From the NCBI RefSeq assembly GCF_017591425.1, contig NW_024467104.1, positions 124,001 to 188,000 of the forward strand: DNA of 64,000 bases, read 5' to 3'. Positions 12,179-23,958 of the stretch are shown one piece after another; the first letter of the stretch is position 1; each line of letters begins with the position of its first letter. The translations under genes and the position numbers were made by a program. The stretch is from Ochotona curzoniae (taxonomy: Eukaryota > Chordata > Mammalia > Lagomorpha > Ochotonidae). The notes under the pieces were generated by a model. It worked only from the letters and a program-made list of their open reading frames with translations. It was not told the DNA's origin and did not search any database.

Positions 12179-13443
12179 TGAACCGAGGACAGAAGATCCT
12201 TTTTCTATGTCTCTCCTTTTCTCGCTATGTATCTTTGAAATAAGGATGGTGGCACAGAGTACAAGACACAGTTGCTATGATGGAGAATCTTCAGACAAGG
12301 TGAAGCACAAGAAGCAGATTACAGGGGGGAAAATAGGGGTAAGGCAGTAGAGAGGGGGTTACCTGGAAATCCCGCCTGGACACAGGGAAGTGGTGGCAGT
12401 GATAGAGCAGTGTCACAGTGAATAGAAAAGCCCACCAGCAGCCGGCAAGTGGCAATCCAGACTCTGGTTATCTGGTCTCCAGCACGAGTCAGACATCTAG
12501 CAGTGGCCTCTGCTCGGCTCCTACGGCAGCCAGGTGGGAGCTCGGGTTCATGCTGAGAGCGCAGGAGGCCAATCTCACTGAATAGCTTGAGTCAGCCATA
12601 ATTGGAGAAAATGTAGGGGACTCTGGGCTCCATCTTGTGTGGAGAAACAGAGTACAGAGTTGAAGGAATGGCTCAGAGGGGATTCGTTTCTGGCTGATCA
12701 CACAGAACTGATCCAGAGGGGAGGATAGCATTAACTTCACTCCCTGTAGGGTTTGTGTGGTGCCTGGAACTGAATGCCAGCAGCCCCAGTTTTCCTGAAG
12801 TACCTTTTTGGGTACCATCTTGTGTAGTGCAGCAGTGAGTATGGATTTCAAGTGAAGGCCCAGAGTGGGTATGTTTCTATCTAATTGCTCTGAGCTGAAC
12901 AGATGGAGAAAGCAGCATCAGCCTTGCATTGTGCAGGGCCTGTGTGGTCCCTGGGGCTGATGGCTGACAGCCCCAGATCTACATTGGTGCCCCGATGGGC
13001 ACCATCTTGCACAGACAGGCAAGGGCTCAGAGCATTGATAAACTGCAGGAGGAGCAGTGGTAAATTGCACATGTGCTAAATCAGTAGCTCTCAGATATCA
13101 GTGTCACGGGACCAGGCACTGTTAGACTGAAGGGAGGACAGCTGAGTTGCCCAAGAGCTAGGCTGGGAACAGAATCACCTCCACCTTAGAGCAGTGCACA
13201 AGCTCCACTGAAAAAAACAGTCCTGTCAAGGAACACTACCAACGCCACACAAAGTAACTCCAGGCTGCACTCAGATATATGTTACTGGGCATCGAGAAGA
13301 TCAATGTCTCCAAAGCAGCAGTTTTTCAGAACAACTGGTGTTTTCCTAAACCAAGGCACTGACTGAACATAAAAATCAACTTGTAGACTAGTAGGTAATA
13401 CATCTTAGATATCTGCATTAATTAGAAGAACCTGCCAACCAGA

Positions 13444-14424
13444 ATGGCAAGCAAAAACATAAAAGACAAGACAGAGGCACTATGAATGTTACTGAAGACT
13501 CTCCGGCAAAGGAGCAAAAACCTTGAGCACCCTCAGAGTTTACTGAGGAAGACATTGAGAAAATGGGGGACACAGAATTCAGATAACTCATTTTAAAGCT
13601 TCTGATCAACAATGAGAAGCACATACAAGAGGTCAAAGAATTTAAGGAATATGTTACACAGGAAATAGCAGCAATGAATCAAATCAAGACTGATGTATCA
13701 GAAATTAAGAACACAGTAGAGCAAATCACAAGTACAGTGGAGAGTCTCCAAAATAGAATGAAACAAGCAGAAGAAAGAGTTTCAGAAAGATAATTCTTCC
13801 TGTCACCATGAAGAAACAAACAAAAAGCTGGAAACAGAGCTGGATCAGGCCAAAAAAAGTATCCAAGAATTGAAAGTCGCTATTAAGAGGCCAAATATGA
13901 GTTATTGAAGTCCCAGAAGACGCAGAAAGAAATTGGTTCTACAAATATATTTAATGAAATAGTCAAGGAAAATTTCCCTAATCTAGAGAAAGAATTGGGA
14001 AACAAGATCCAGGAGGGACAAAGAACTCCCAACAGGTTTGATCAAAAACGATCTTCACCAAGACACATGATTATCAATCTCTCTTCAATTCAACATAAGG
14101 AAAAGATCCTTAGATATGCACGTGAAAAAAAAAACTACTGACATATAAAGGAATGCCAATTAAATTCACAGGAGATTTCTCACAGGAAACTCTGCAGGCA
14201 AGAAGAGAATGGAGTGACATCTTCCAGATTCTAAAAGAAAAAAATTGTAGGCCTAGGATGACATATCCAGCAAAGCTTTCTTTTGTCTTTGAAAATGAAA
14301 TAAAATTCTTCCACAGTAAAGAAAACTTAAAACAAATTGACCCTTTCAAACCTGCCCTACAAATGATACTTCAAGATGTTTTCTTGACAGAGAAGAGGAA
14401 TAGCACCTACCAAAACCATAAGTA
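13444..14424 (+). pseudogene. L1 ORF1 remnant (RNA-binding protein)
   Basis: The intact protein binds L1 RNA as a coiled-coil trimer. The first part (about 13680-13790) reads as a coiled coil (IKTDVSEIKNTVEQI). The RNA-recognition and C-terminal domains follow: FNEIVKENFPNLEKELG, then EGQRTPNRFDQKRSSPRH, KEKILRYAREKK, and after a frameshift near 14140 GDFSQETLQARREWSDIF and YPAKLSFVFENEIKFF. These match the well-known ORF1p landmarks. Stop codons occur within the first 15 codons, and at least one frameshift breaks it. Confidence 0.85.
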
Positions 14425-14489
14425 AATGTAAAGAACATTCCAGTAAAATAACAACAGAAGACTAATCCAATGAGCAACCCATTCCTAAA

Positions 14490-16151
14490 ATGACAGGACA
14501 GAAGTACCACCCATACATATTAACCCTGAATGTAAATGGCTTAAGCTCAATCAATTGTCATTGATTAGTAGACTGGATTAAAAAACAAAACCCAATCAAA
14601 ATCCCAATAACATTATTCAGAAATAGAGAAGATGATGCACAAGTTCCTCCTGAAACACAAGAGAGCATGAATAGCCAGAGCTATCCTGAAAAATAAAAAT
14701 CAACCTGGTGGAATCACAATTCTAGTCCTCAAGACATGGTACAGAGCAGTGGTAATCAAAACAGTCTGGTACTGGTACAGAAACAGAGAAGATCAATGGA
14801 CCAGAATAGAAACACCAGAAGAGAGTCCACATATGGATAGACTATGAATGTTTGACAAGAAAACTGATTTCATCGCGCTTGGAATAGCAAGATTGACAGC
14901 AATTCAGAACTGTTGAACTATCAAAACTGGTGGAGCAGGACCCTCAGAGCATGCTTCACATTGGGGACCTGGGATGGGAGTGAGACTGGGTGGGGCTTTT
15001 CCCTTTTTAGTCCTCTGAACCCATATGCAGGGAAAATTATATTAGTGTGGAAAAAATGATCTTACCCAATTTCCTGTAGCCCTTGACCTTCTGTACCCTA
15101 ATAAACTAAGATTATTAAAAAAGAAACTGAAAACAATCCAGGAAAAATTCCTGGTCTATTCAACAAATGCTGTTGGGACAAGTGAATAGCAGCTTGCAGT
15201 TAAGAAGCAAGACTCACACCTGTCACAGCATACAAAAATCAGCTCTAAATGGATCAAGGACCTAAATCTACACCCAGAAACCATCAAACTATTAAAGGAA
15301 AATGTAGGAAGCACACTCCAAGATACAGAAACAGGGAAAGACTTCTTAGATAAGATGCCAAAAGCACAGGCAGTCAAAGACAAAATAAACAAATGGGACT
15401 ACATCAAACTAAAACGCTTCTGTACAGCAGAGGAAACAATTAACAAAGTGAAGTAGCCAGCAACAGAATGGGAGAAAATTTTTGCACACTACACAAATGA
15501 TAGGGGACTATCATCCAGGATTTACAAAGAGCTTCAGAAACTCAGGGACAGCAAAGAAAACAACCCTGTAACAAAATGGGCAGAGGAAATGAACAGACAA
15601 TTTTCAAAAGAACAGATGCAAATGGCTAACAGTCATATGAAAATATGCTCAGGCTCCCTAGCCATCAGAAAGATACAAATGAAAACCACATTGAAGTACC
15701 CTCTAATTCCACTGAGACTGGCCTACATTAAGAACTCAACTAACAACACCTGCTGGTGTGGACGTGGGGAGAAAGGTACCCTCCTTCACTGCTGGTGGGA
15801 GTGTAGGCTAATACGACCACTGTGAAAATCAGTATGGAGAGTGCATGGAGAATTGCAAATAAACCTGCCATACAACCCAGGTATCCCAGTCCTAGAAATG
15901 TACCCAATGGAAATGAAATCTGCATATGATAAGGGGATCTGTAATCCTATATTTACAGCAGCACAATCTATAATAGCAAAGACATGGAAACAATCCAGAT
16001 GTGCAACCAAAGACGAGTGGTTAAAGAAACTGTGGTATATCTACTCCATGGAATATTGCTCAGCTATAAAGAAGAATGAAATTATACTATTTACAACCAG
16101 ATGGCTTCAACTAGAGATCATTATGCTCAGTGAAATGAGTCAATCACAATA
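14490..16151 (+). pseudogene. L1 ORF2 remnant with internal deletion
   Basis: The start (TGQKYHPYILTLNVNGLSS, an endonuclease N-terminus) is present at 14492-14550, then most of the endonuclease and reverse transcriptase is gone. The C-terminal part resumes near 14590 and ends at 16151 with a Cys-rich knuckle (CWCGRGEKGTLLHCWWEC, 15751-15804) and a MEYCSAIKKNEI segment. There are several stops, and the 253-bp insert at 14868-15120 splits it. Confidence 0.85.
14868..15120 (+). mobile_element. Unidentified 253-bp retroposed insert in L1
   Basis: L1 sequence is interrupted cleanly. The flanks aagaaaactga (14857-14867) and aagaaactga (15121-15130) look like a target-site duplication. The insert has AATAAA at 15100-15105 shortly before a short A-run, as expected of a reverse-transcribed polyadenylated RNA. 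It is not L1 and not the C-type SINE. I do not recognise its source. Confidence 0.6.
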
Positions 16152-16864
16152 GAGCAAATGCCGTATGTTCTCTCTTATATAAAGAAACCAGCATGGAAAG
16201 TGTAACTTCAATAACCTGATCTATGCTGGTTTTTTTTTTTTGGCTGCATCCCATGTATTTTGATGTTTTTGTTTCAGTTTCATTTATTCAAAATACCTTC
16301 TTTTCTTTGGTGGAATTCATCATCGGTGAATGGATTACATGGTGGCATGATTTTTCCCAAGAGACTTTTGTGTTTCCATGTGTTGGTCACTTAGTTGCAC
16401 GCTTTTCATGGTGCTATAATTTGTTACTGTTGTCGTTGTGGCTGTTGTTCTAATTCATATCAGTTGTTGACCTTATTTCATGGCTTCTCATTTATAGAAA
16501 TGTGTAGTGAAGGAGTACTAGGAACTACCATATCCATATGTGGAAGTACAAGCAACATGCACCACTACTTCCAAACAAAAGATGGACTCCCAAAGAAATT
16601 ATTGAAAATGTATAGACAATGGGATGCCGGACAGTGTTACATTGTCTGTACCAGCAATGTGGGGACACAATTAACTAACAGACTGATGGAATTATGACTC
16701 CTTGTGAAGGACTATACTATTGTAGCAACATGGGAAAAATCTGTTGAGGGTAGGAGCTTGAGGGGGAATCCCAGTCTATACAAAATTGTACCAAAAAATT
16801 AAAAATTCAAAATAAAAATATAACAAAATAACTCTTTGAAATAAAAATAAATGAATCTTTTATA

Positions 16865-17820
16865 AAGCATAAAAGAAAAATAGCAAGACATAAAAACAAC
16901 TCAGACGCTTATCAAAAAAGGAGTGGCTGAAGAAACAATGGTACATGCGCCCATGGAATACTACTCAGCTGTTAAAAAGAATGAAATTCTACCATTTGTA
17001 ACCAAATGGTACCAACTATAGACCATTGTGCTAAATGAAATAAGTCAATTAGCAAAGGACAAATACCATATATTGGCTCTGATATAATGAAATTTCATGA
17101 AAAATATAAGCACTTTCAAACTGTTTTTGCTGCAGCACATTATTTTTATATTTTTGTTATTATTTTTATATCTCATAAAATACTATTTTCCTTATTTCTT
17201 TCCCTGATTTATAGGTCTTACAGTAGCATAATTTTCTTCAGGAAGGTTTTAATTTTATTTTCATTTTTGCAGCAACACGTTGTTCATTCAGTAACGTGTT
17301 ATTTAACTTCATGCCAATGTAAATTTTTAGACTTCAGTCTTGTTGATTTTGTTTATGGCTTTTGTTAAAGGAATGCATAGTAATTGTGTAGTAGAGACTG
17401 TCATGTCCAGATGTGAAGATGCAACGCGATATGCATCTCTATTTCCAAGTCAAAGAGACTCCCAATGAGACTAGTGAATGTGTCTTGACAATACGATGTC
17501 GAACTCTCTGCCATTGTCAGTCCCAGCAGTGTCAGGACACAGTTAAATAGCAGAATGATGAATTATGATTACTTATGAAGTCCTTATGACTTATGATTGC
17601 TTCTGAAGGATTATACTACTGTAATAGTAGAGGGGAATTAGTGGGTGGGTATATTTTGGGAGGAGGTAAGGGAAATCAAAGTGCCTATGGAATTACATCA
17701 TAAAATACAACTAGTATTGACTATCTTAATTATTTCATTTTTGTACTTATTTACTTATTTATATTTGGTTTTGATTTATTTAAATTTTAATAACTAAAAT
17801 TATTGACATATGAATTATTA
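16865..17820 (+). mobile_element. Second L1 3' fragment
   Basis: Repeats the ORF2 end (ccatggaatactactcagct near 16950) and the L1 3'UTR already seen at 16030-16860, including the tggacgt-free variant of the block around 17400-17580 and the ttatactactgtaa block near 17606. It is therefore a separate, more diverged L1 3' end. Confidence 0.78.
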
Positions 17821-18137
17821 TTTTAAAAAATATTTGTTTTTATTGGAAGGGCAGATTTACATAGAGGCGAAACAAAGGTTTTCCATCTGCTGATTCACTC
17901 TTTTAGTGTCCACAGTAGTGAGATCTCAGCCAATGCAAAGCCAGGATCCAGGGAAAGCTTCCTCCAGATCTCCTATGAGGGTTCAATGGGCCAAGACACT
18001 GTGGCATCTTCTACTGCTTTTGCTGAATATTAGCACGGAGCTGGATTTGAAGTGGAGCAGCCTGACATGAACTGGCATCTAAATGGGATGCTGATGCTTG
18101 TAGACAAGAATTAGCCAGTGAAGCCATTGTGCTGGCC
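17821..18137 (-). mobile_element. C-type lagomorph SINE, antisense
   Basis: Full-span element from the tail (tatttgtttttattggaagg) to the head (gtgctggcccc). The left border of block B falls inside it at about 17910; only the part after 17910 is present in block A (3128-3270). Confidence 0.88.
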
Positions 18138-18249
18138 CCTGATATACAAGTTATATGTATATTTGTGTACATATTATATATACAAATGAATGAGGTATTA
18201 TGTAATTTTCAATATATGTAACACATTAACTACAAGTGAAGTTCATGTT

Positions 18250-18500
18250 TTAAGAATTTACTCATTTACTTGAAAGGCAGAATAAGAGAGCAAGAGCAAA
18301 GAAGGGGAAAGGAGAGAGACACATCCTGCACCCACTGGTTCTCACCACAAATGGCCACAACTCCTGAGGATGGACCAGGTCAAAGCCAAAATACTGAAAG
18401 TCAATCTGGGTCACTCATATGCGTGTGCATTAGCAGGAAGTTGGAATAGAGGTGGAGCTGTGAAGATTCTCACTGGTGTTCCTAGAGAATGCAGACCTTG
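18250..18500 (-). mobile_element. Old degraded C-type SINE (block B copy)
   Basis: Same element as 3390-3625, sharing its mutations. It was therefore inserted before the duplication or homogenised afterwards. Confidence 0.7.
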
Positions 18501-19070
18501 TAGGTAGTGCTTAAGCTTCAGAGACACTATCATGGCCCTGAAATTCAAATCCATCAGCAAGATCTGTCCTGCTTATCAGGGTTTGCAGTTGTAGCCTCAT
18601 CATTTATGTTATCCTTCATCTACAATGGTTTCCCATTGCCTTCAGATTTCCAAGTTCTTCCCAGTGTTGGAGTTTTCCTTGACATAACAGTTCTTCCTGT
18701 AATAGCTATGTCTTCTGGGTTCCAACTTACATGTGAGCTTTTGCAAAAGATCTCTTTCCGTGATGATTATAGTGGCTCTTCTTGTTTTCTATCACATCAC
18801 TTTGTCGTCATATTAACACTGATCACACATCATATATAAATATATTAATCTGTTCCTGTTTGACTGTATTACAAGACATAATGCTATCAAGGCAAGACTT
18901 TGATCTCATCTTTCTGTACTGCTAAATATGTATCTATAACACAGAGCATAGAACCTATTTCTAAATAGACAATCATTAAAATGCTTAAAAATATAATTCT
19001 ATATAGAATTTCATTTGTTAGAGCTGAGTCATAGATAAAGGTTTCATATCCAATCTCTCACTACTCATCA
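18501..19070. other. Non-coding duplicated sequence, block B
   Basis: Counterpart of 3626-4300. Near-identity with block A stops at about 18985. No coding region is supported. Confidence 0.55.
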
Positions 19071-19072
19071 AT

Positions 19073-19194
19073 GGGCATTTGTATTTTTTAAGATTTATTA
19101 AATTTTATTGGAAAGTCACACACTAGCATTAATGAGCATTTGTATTTTTTAAGATTATTGAATTTTATTGGAAAGTCGCATTTATGGAGCTGAG
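19073..19194. repeat. 61-bp tandem duplication at a SINE end
   Basis: The segment gcatttgtattttttaagat with its following bases (ttattggaaagtc) occurs at 19075 and again at 19136, a period of 61. It spans the junction of flank and SINE tail, so it arose during or after the insertion of the element at 19145-19466. Confidence 0.7.
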
Positions 19195-19466
19195 GCGTCA
19201 GAAACAACATCCATCTGCTGGTTCACTTTCTAAATGCCAGCAGCGGACAGAGCTGAGCTGATTCAAGGTAGGAACCAGGATCCTCTTCTTACTCTTCCAT
19301 CTGGGAGCAGGGTCCCAAATGTTGGGGTCATCCTCTAGTGCTTTCCCGTGCCACAAACAGGAAATTGGAAGGGAAGTGGAGCAGCCGAGATATCAAGTGA
19401 CACCCATATGGGATCCCTATGCGTTCAATGTGAGGACTTTAGCCACCAGGCTACCACGCTGAGTCT
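19145..19466 (-). mobile_element. C-type lagomorph SINE, antisense
   Basis: Tail (ttttaagattattgaatttt), gcagggtcccaaat block, gggaagtggagcagc and head (accacgctgagtc) are in the expected order. It is specific to block B. Confidence 0.85.
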
Positions 19467-22017
19467 TTAAAGCATTTTTTTCCCCTCCTTTTTTGAGGCT
19501 CCATGAACCTGATTATGTGGTTGTTCTAATGATACCTTCATACACAGCTGATTAAAAATTTATTGGAAAATCCCAGTGAATTTAATTAAGCATTCATCTT
19601 GGACAGTTTCCAGTTGCAATACTCAGTGCTGTATAGTGTGCAGACACATAAACTGTGCAGTGACTTTGTCTTCTGTTGGGTTAGATGCTAAACTCTTAAG
19701 CACTGATGCAGCTGTTTCCAGGGGCACAATCATGATTGCAAGACTGCTGCCTGCAATCAGTATTCCACAAGCCTAACTTGATAGAAAGAGGTGGGTCAAC
19801 TGCCTAAATGTTAATTTTGTTGCTTGAAGGTGCTAGGAAAGAAGTGAATTTCAAGAGAAATGTTTCCTGGTAGCACTCTAGATGCGATCATCTTAGGTAG
19901 ATGTATGGTTTTCTTAACATTTTCATGAATTTCCCTAATGTGAAAATTTTAATTTCTCTTCATATTATCTGATTCCTTTTACCTAGATTTCTAGTGCAAC
20001 TCACAGTGATTGATTCAAGTATTTAGAAGACCATGTGAGTAAAATGGAAATAGTCATGCAAAATGCAGTATGTCCCTAAGAGAACAAAGTCGTTTTTCAC
20101 GCTCTGCAGTGTTAAAATGTGGAAGAGACATTCCTAGGTTCCTGTGAGTCAGTGAAGATGCCCTACCTGAGACCTTGAGAAAAACTGTAAAAGGTGAGGC
20201 AATAACAGGTAATAGTAGAATTCCTGGTTTTTAATTGTGTGCATTTGTGTCAAGGAGGAAAGCATTTTTTCGAAGCTGTAACGTGAGAAGTTGGAAACTT
20301 TGTGGCTTACAAATGAATCTGCAGTTTATGAGAGTTGTTTTTAACTGCATTTCTGTCACTGAACACTATATGTCGTTTTAAAAATTAGCAAAGTGTCCGG
20401 AGACCATTTCTTCTTTTCTACATGGGAATTGTCATTCAGTGAAAACTATGCAATATTTTAAAAACGAACTAAATAACCTGAGATTTTGTCTTCATTTGTT
20501 AAATGGAAATTACCATTCATGTCACATTGAAGCTTCAGTATTGTGTATTGCATATGATTACATACGTATATAAATCTGTATCTATATGAAACGTGTAAGA
20601 ATCATAAAGTGTTTTGCATAGATAATGATAGTTGTTCTGGAACAATTAGTTTTTCCATTCATTTTATTACCTCTTGCCTATTTCAATGGAACTGGTAAGA
20701 TGAAATTGTTTTATTCCCTTGGGGTTTTATGTTCAGGTGGTTTATAAACTTACGATAGATGCCAGTGTGCATGAAATGGAGTTTTAGCAGTATGCCCATG
20801 ATGGTCTAAGTGCAGCACAGCACCTATTTATACAGTTCAACTCATTAGCTCCTCAAAACACTCAATAATTATTTAGAATAAATTCATTTCCAAATATACA
20901 AAGTATGGCTCAGAGATATGACTATTAAAAATCTGAATAAAATAAAACTGTTTCTGCATGCATATTAAATATGTGATTTGTTCAAATGTCCAGGAACTTA
21001 GAGATTTTGTTTGCGACACTGAGCAAGATTTTGATTTAAGAGGTGTACACACACACACACACACACAGACACACACACACACACATAGATGCCTATGTGA
21101 TTGTTAATTAGCAATGTGAAGACTTTTTAAAGTGAAGTGATTTTTATTGAGAAATAAGAAAATGTAGAATGTTGCTGATTTTGCAAGATATGTCACTAAT
21201 AGATTAAAGAAGCCTTTAAAAAAATATTTATTTTCATTGTGACAGTAATTTCATAGAGGAGGAAAACAGAGAAATAGAAATCTTTCATCCACTAACACAC
21301 TGAACTGATAGAATAGTGACCAGAGCTGAACCGATATGAAGCCAGGAACCAGGAGCTTCTTCCTAGTCTCCACAAGTAGCCATTAGTTATTATTACCTCA
21401 ACAAATACAATATAGTTGATAATGTAGAAAAGCAATATTGAAAATCAGTCTCCTTAGTGTAAACATTTTGGCTCTGAGGATGTGACTCATGGTTGAGATT
21501 CTACACCTAAGTGAGGTAGCAACATTTCTGATCCTCAAAACCCATTTTATTTGTGAGATGTACTGCAATGTATGTGTTCTGTGAGAATTTCCATAATATT
21601 TATAATTGTCCTAGTTTTAAATAACTTCCAATCTTTGAAAATACTGTCTATTAAAACAAAACCAAGGGAAAAAATAGGATAAGGATTTTGAAGAACAAAA
21701 ACCAATGTCAGGAATAGGGTGGATTTAGAAGCTTACAAAAGAATGAAAGTGGGAAGCTGGTCTTGAATTCAGCCAACCGGGTTCTTGAAGTAGACTCTGT
21801 TCTATTGAAATAAACTGTAGGAGCTGTGAACAGAGGGTGAAATGATCTCAGTAAGGAATAAAAGGGATCACATGAACTGCTTTTTGTAAGTAAATTTTGG
21901 ATTTTGAAATGTAGAAGTAGGAAGCTAGCAAGAGGCTATCACGGTAGGTGGGGAAATGGGGAGGTCTGAGGTTGAAGAAGGTTGAGGAAAGTTGCAGGTG
22001 GAGTGAGCAGTGTTTTC
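19467..22017. other. Intergenic DNA of block B
   Basis: No gene. 19530-20305 is almost identical to block A and 20305-21705 is diverged from it. A weak SINE relic lies at about 21215-21385. Several short open frames occur by chance in AT-rich DNA. Confidence 0.55.
21044..21086. repeat. (CA)n microsatellite
   Basis: A run of CA dinucleotides with one interruption (acagacac). It is absent from the corresponding place in block A (about 6170-6190), so it expanded after duplication or was lost there. Confidence 0.95.
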
Positions 22018-22029
22018 AAAATGAGTCAC

Positions 22030-22373
22030 GGGCCCAGCGCGGTGGCGCAAGTGGTTAAAGGTCCTCGCCTTGCACGCCCGGGATCCCATATGGGCGCCGG
22101 TTCTAATCCCGGCAGCCCCGCTTCCCTCCCAGCTCCCTGCCTGTGGCCTGGGAAAGCAGCCCAACGGCTCAAGGCTTTGGAAACCTGCACCCGTGTGGGA
22201 GACCCAGAAGAGGCTCCTGGCTCCTGGCTTCGGATTGGCATAGTATCGACCCATCGCGCTCACTTGGGGAGTGAATCATCAGACGGAAGATCTTCCTCTC
22301 TCTCTCTTCTCTGTGTATATCCGCCTTTCCAATAAAAAAATAATAAAAATAAATCTTAAAAAAAAAAAAAAAG
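22030..22373 (+). mobile_element. Very young pika-type C SINE with target-site duplication
   Basis: Clean element with a tRNA-like A box (tggcgcaagtgg, 22043-22054) and B box (ggttctaatcc, 22099-22109), ending in an A run. It is flanked by a perfect 12-base duplication aaaatgagtcac at 22018-22029 and 22374-22385. Block A keeps the unoccupied site once, at 7103-7114. It closely resembles the SINE at 43019-43352. Confidence 0.96.
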
Positions 22374-22385
22374 AAAATGAGTCAC

Positions 22386-22973
22386 AAAGTAATCTGAGAG
22401 GAGTTGAGGAAAGAAAATTTGCAAGATCTTTCTAGCATGATGAACAATGTGTCAGGTGATACAACTTAACCATTGAAGAAACAGGAAAGAACAGGTGAAT
22501 ACCATTTAAAGTCATTTGAGAAATATTAAATTGATATGCAATTTGAGATGAAAATGTCGTGGCAAAGACCTGTGAATAATGAGCTGCTTGTGCTTTGAAT
22601 GTGAATTATGTTCAGTGACTTCTCAAGTGTTCTGATGTAGTGAGTTTTTGTATGATACTTCTTTAGTAGAATTCCCTTCATATCCTCTTTCTCACTTGTC
22701 ATCACAATTCAGATAAAGCATACCTCCTCTGAGAAACCACTGAAGATGCTATTGTAATTTAGACATTCTAGTTTGTAGATACTTTTTAATTGCAGGAATA
22801 CACATATAACAGTGGTTAATTTGTTTTGGTCTGAACCCATATTTATGTATCAAATTGCTAACAACAGAGACTGTGTCACATCTGATGTGATGATTCTCAT
22901 GTCCCTGACAGATTTGACATGTATATATTTCTGTAAGTTTTTAGACAATGAATACAAATTCTTCTACTTAAAG
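22386..22973. other. Intergenic DNA upstream of receptor 2
   Basis: Nearly identical to 7115-7701. No coding region is supported. It probably holds receptor promoter or untranslated exon sequence that I cannot define. Confidence 0.5.
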
Positions 22974-22994
22974 GATGCTCTCCTTCGTGTATAG
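22974..22994 (+). other. Probable 3' splice site before receptor 2
   Basis: Same pyrimidine-rich tract and terminal AG (22993-22994) as in block A, 46 bases before the ATG at 23041. Confidence 0.5.
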
Positions 22995-23040
22995 GGAAAC
23001 TGCCTGTAAGATTGGAAATCAGCACCTATAGAAGGAACAG

Positions 23041-23958
23041 ATGGATTCAAGGAGCAACGTGACATACTTTGTCCTGTTGGGCCTCACCCAGAATCCCAAG
23101 GAACAGAAAGTGCTCTTTGTGATGTTCCTGATCATCTACATCTTGACTGTGTTGGGCAACCTGCTCATTGTTGTGACTGTGTCTGTCAGCAAGAGTCTGG
23201 GCTCACCCATGTACTTCTTTCTTGCCAACTTATCCTTCATGGATGTCATTTATTCCTCAGCCATTAACCCTAAATTGATTTCAGACTTACTCTTTGGGAA
23301 AAACACCATATCCTTCCAAGCATGCATGATCCAGCTCTTCACTGGACACTTTTCCAGTGGTTCTGGAGTCTTTATTCTACTGGCAATGGCCTATGACCGC
23401 TATGTGGCCATCTGTAAGCCCTTGCACTATTTGGTTATCATGAGGCAGTGGGTGTGTGTTCTGCTGTTGGCATCGTCCTGGCTTGGAGGGTTCTTACATT
23501 CAATCATCCAACTCAGCACTATTTATGGACTTCCATTCTGTGGCCCCAATGTCATAGATCATTACATGTGTGACATGTACCCCTTATTGAAACTTGTCTG
23601 CACTGACACCTATGTGATTGACCTCTTAGTGGTGGCCAACGGGGGTGTGATCTGCAGTATTGTGTTCCTGCTCTTACTCATTTCTTATGGTGTCATCTGG
23701 CATTCCTTGAAGAACCTGAGTCAGGAAGGGAGGCGGAAAGCCCTCCAGACCTGTGGTTCTCACATCACCGTGGTGGTCTTCTTCTTTGTTCCCTGCATTT
23801 TTATTTATGCCAGACCTGCAAAGACCTTCTCCTTTGACAAATCAGTGAGTGTGTTTTACACAGTCATAAGCCCTATGTTGAACCCCTTAATCTATACTCT
23901 GAGAAATGCAGAGATGATAAATGCTATGAAGAATCTCTGGAAAAGTCATGTAATGTAA
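23041..23958 (+). CDS. Odorant receptor family 4 (OR4C-like), copy B
   Basis: Intact 305-residue receptor, the tandem paralogue of 7769-8686. All family landmarks are present at the same residues: NVT 6-8, GN 39-40, C95, [10 protein letters not shown] 116-125, loop cysteines 167/177/187, SY 215-216, PMLNPLIY 278-285. An in-frame stop (tag) lies seven codons or fewer before this ATG, which fixes the start. Differences from copy A: residues 102 (E to G) and 105 (F to S) near the start of TM3, 172 (M to I) in extracellular loop 2, 255 (M to I) in TM6, and 264 (P to S) and 268 (L to S) around extracellular loop 3. By my reading 9 of 16 base changes are silent. Changes concentrated near the ligand pocket could alter specificity, which is inference only. 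Confidence 0.96.
   Translation: MDSRSNVTYFVLLGLTQNPKEQKVLFVMFLIIYILTVLGNLLIVVTVSVSKSLGSPMYFFLANLSFMDVIYSSAINPKLISDLLFGKNTISFQACMIQLFTGHFSSGSGVFILLAMAYDRYVAICKPLHYLVIMRQWVCVLLLASSWLGGFLHSIIQLSTIYGLPFCGPNVIDHYMCDMYPLLKLVCTDTYVIDLLVVANGGVICSIVFLLLLISYGVIWHSLKNLSQEGRRKALQTCGSHITVVVFFFVPCIFIYARPAKTFSFDKSVSVFYTVISPMLNPLIYTLRNAEMINAMKNLWKSHVM

Larger units (their letters stand above)
12245..16860 (+). mobile_element. L1, nearly full span but broken
   Basis: In order: a 5'UTR (about 12245-13440), an ORF1 remnant (13444-14424), the start of ORF2 (about 14490-14590), a large internal ORF2 deletion near 14590, the C-terminal third of ORF2 (to 16151), then a 3'UTR ending in A-rich sequence near 16860. 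The 5'UTR has repeated units with the motif caccatcttgtgtag (or close variants) at about 12624, 12810 and 12997, a period near 187. An unrelated insert interrupts it at 14868-15120. Confidence 0.88.

Noticed and set aside
22026..22263. Several overlapping frames inside SINEs (also at 10947-11366, 43017-43325, 52653-52910)
   Set aside because: They are readings of the C-type SINE body, found wherever a well-preserved copy lies.
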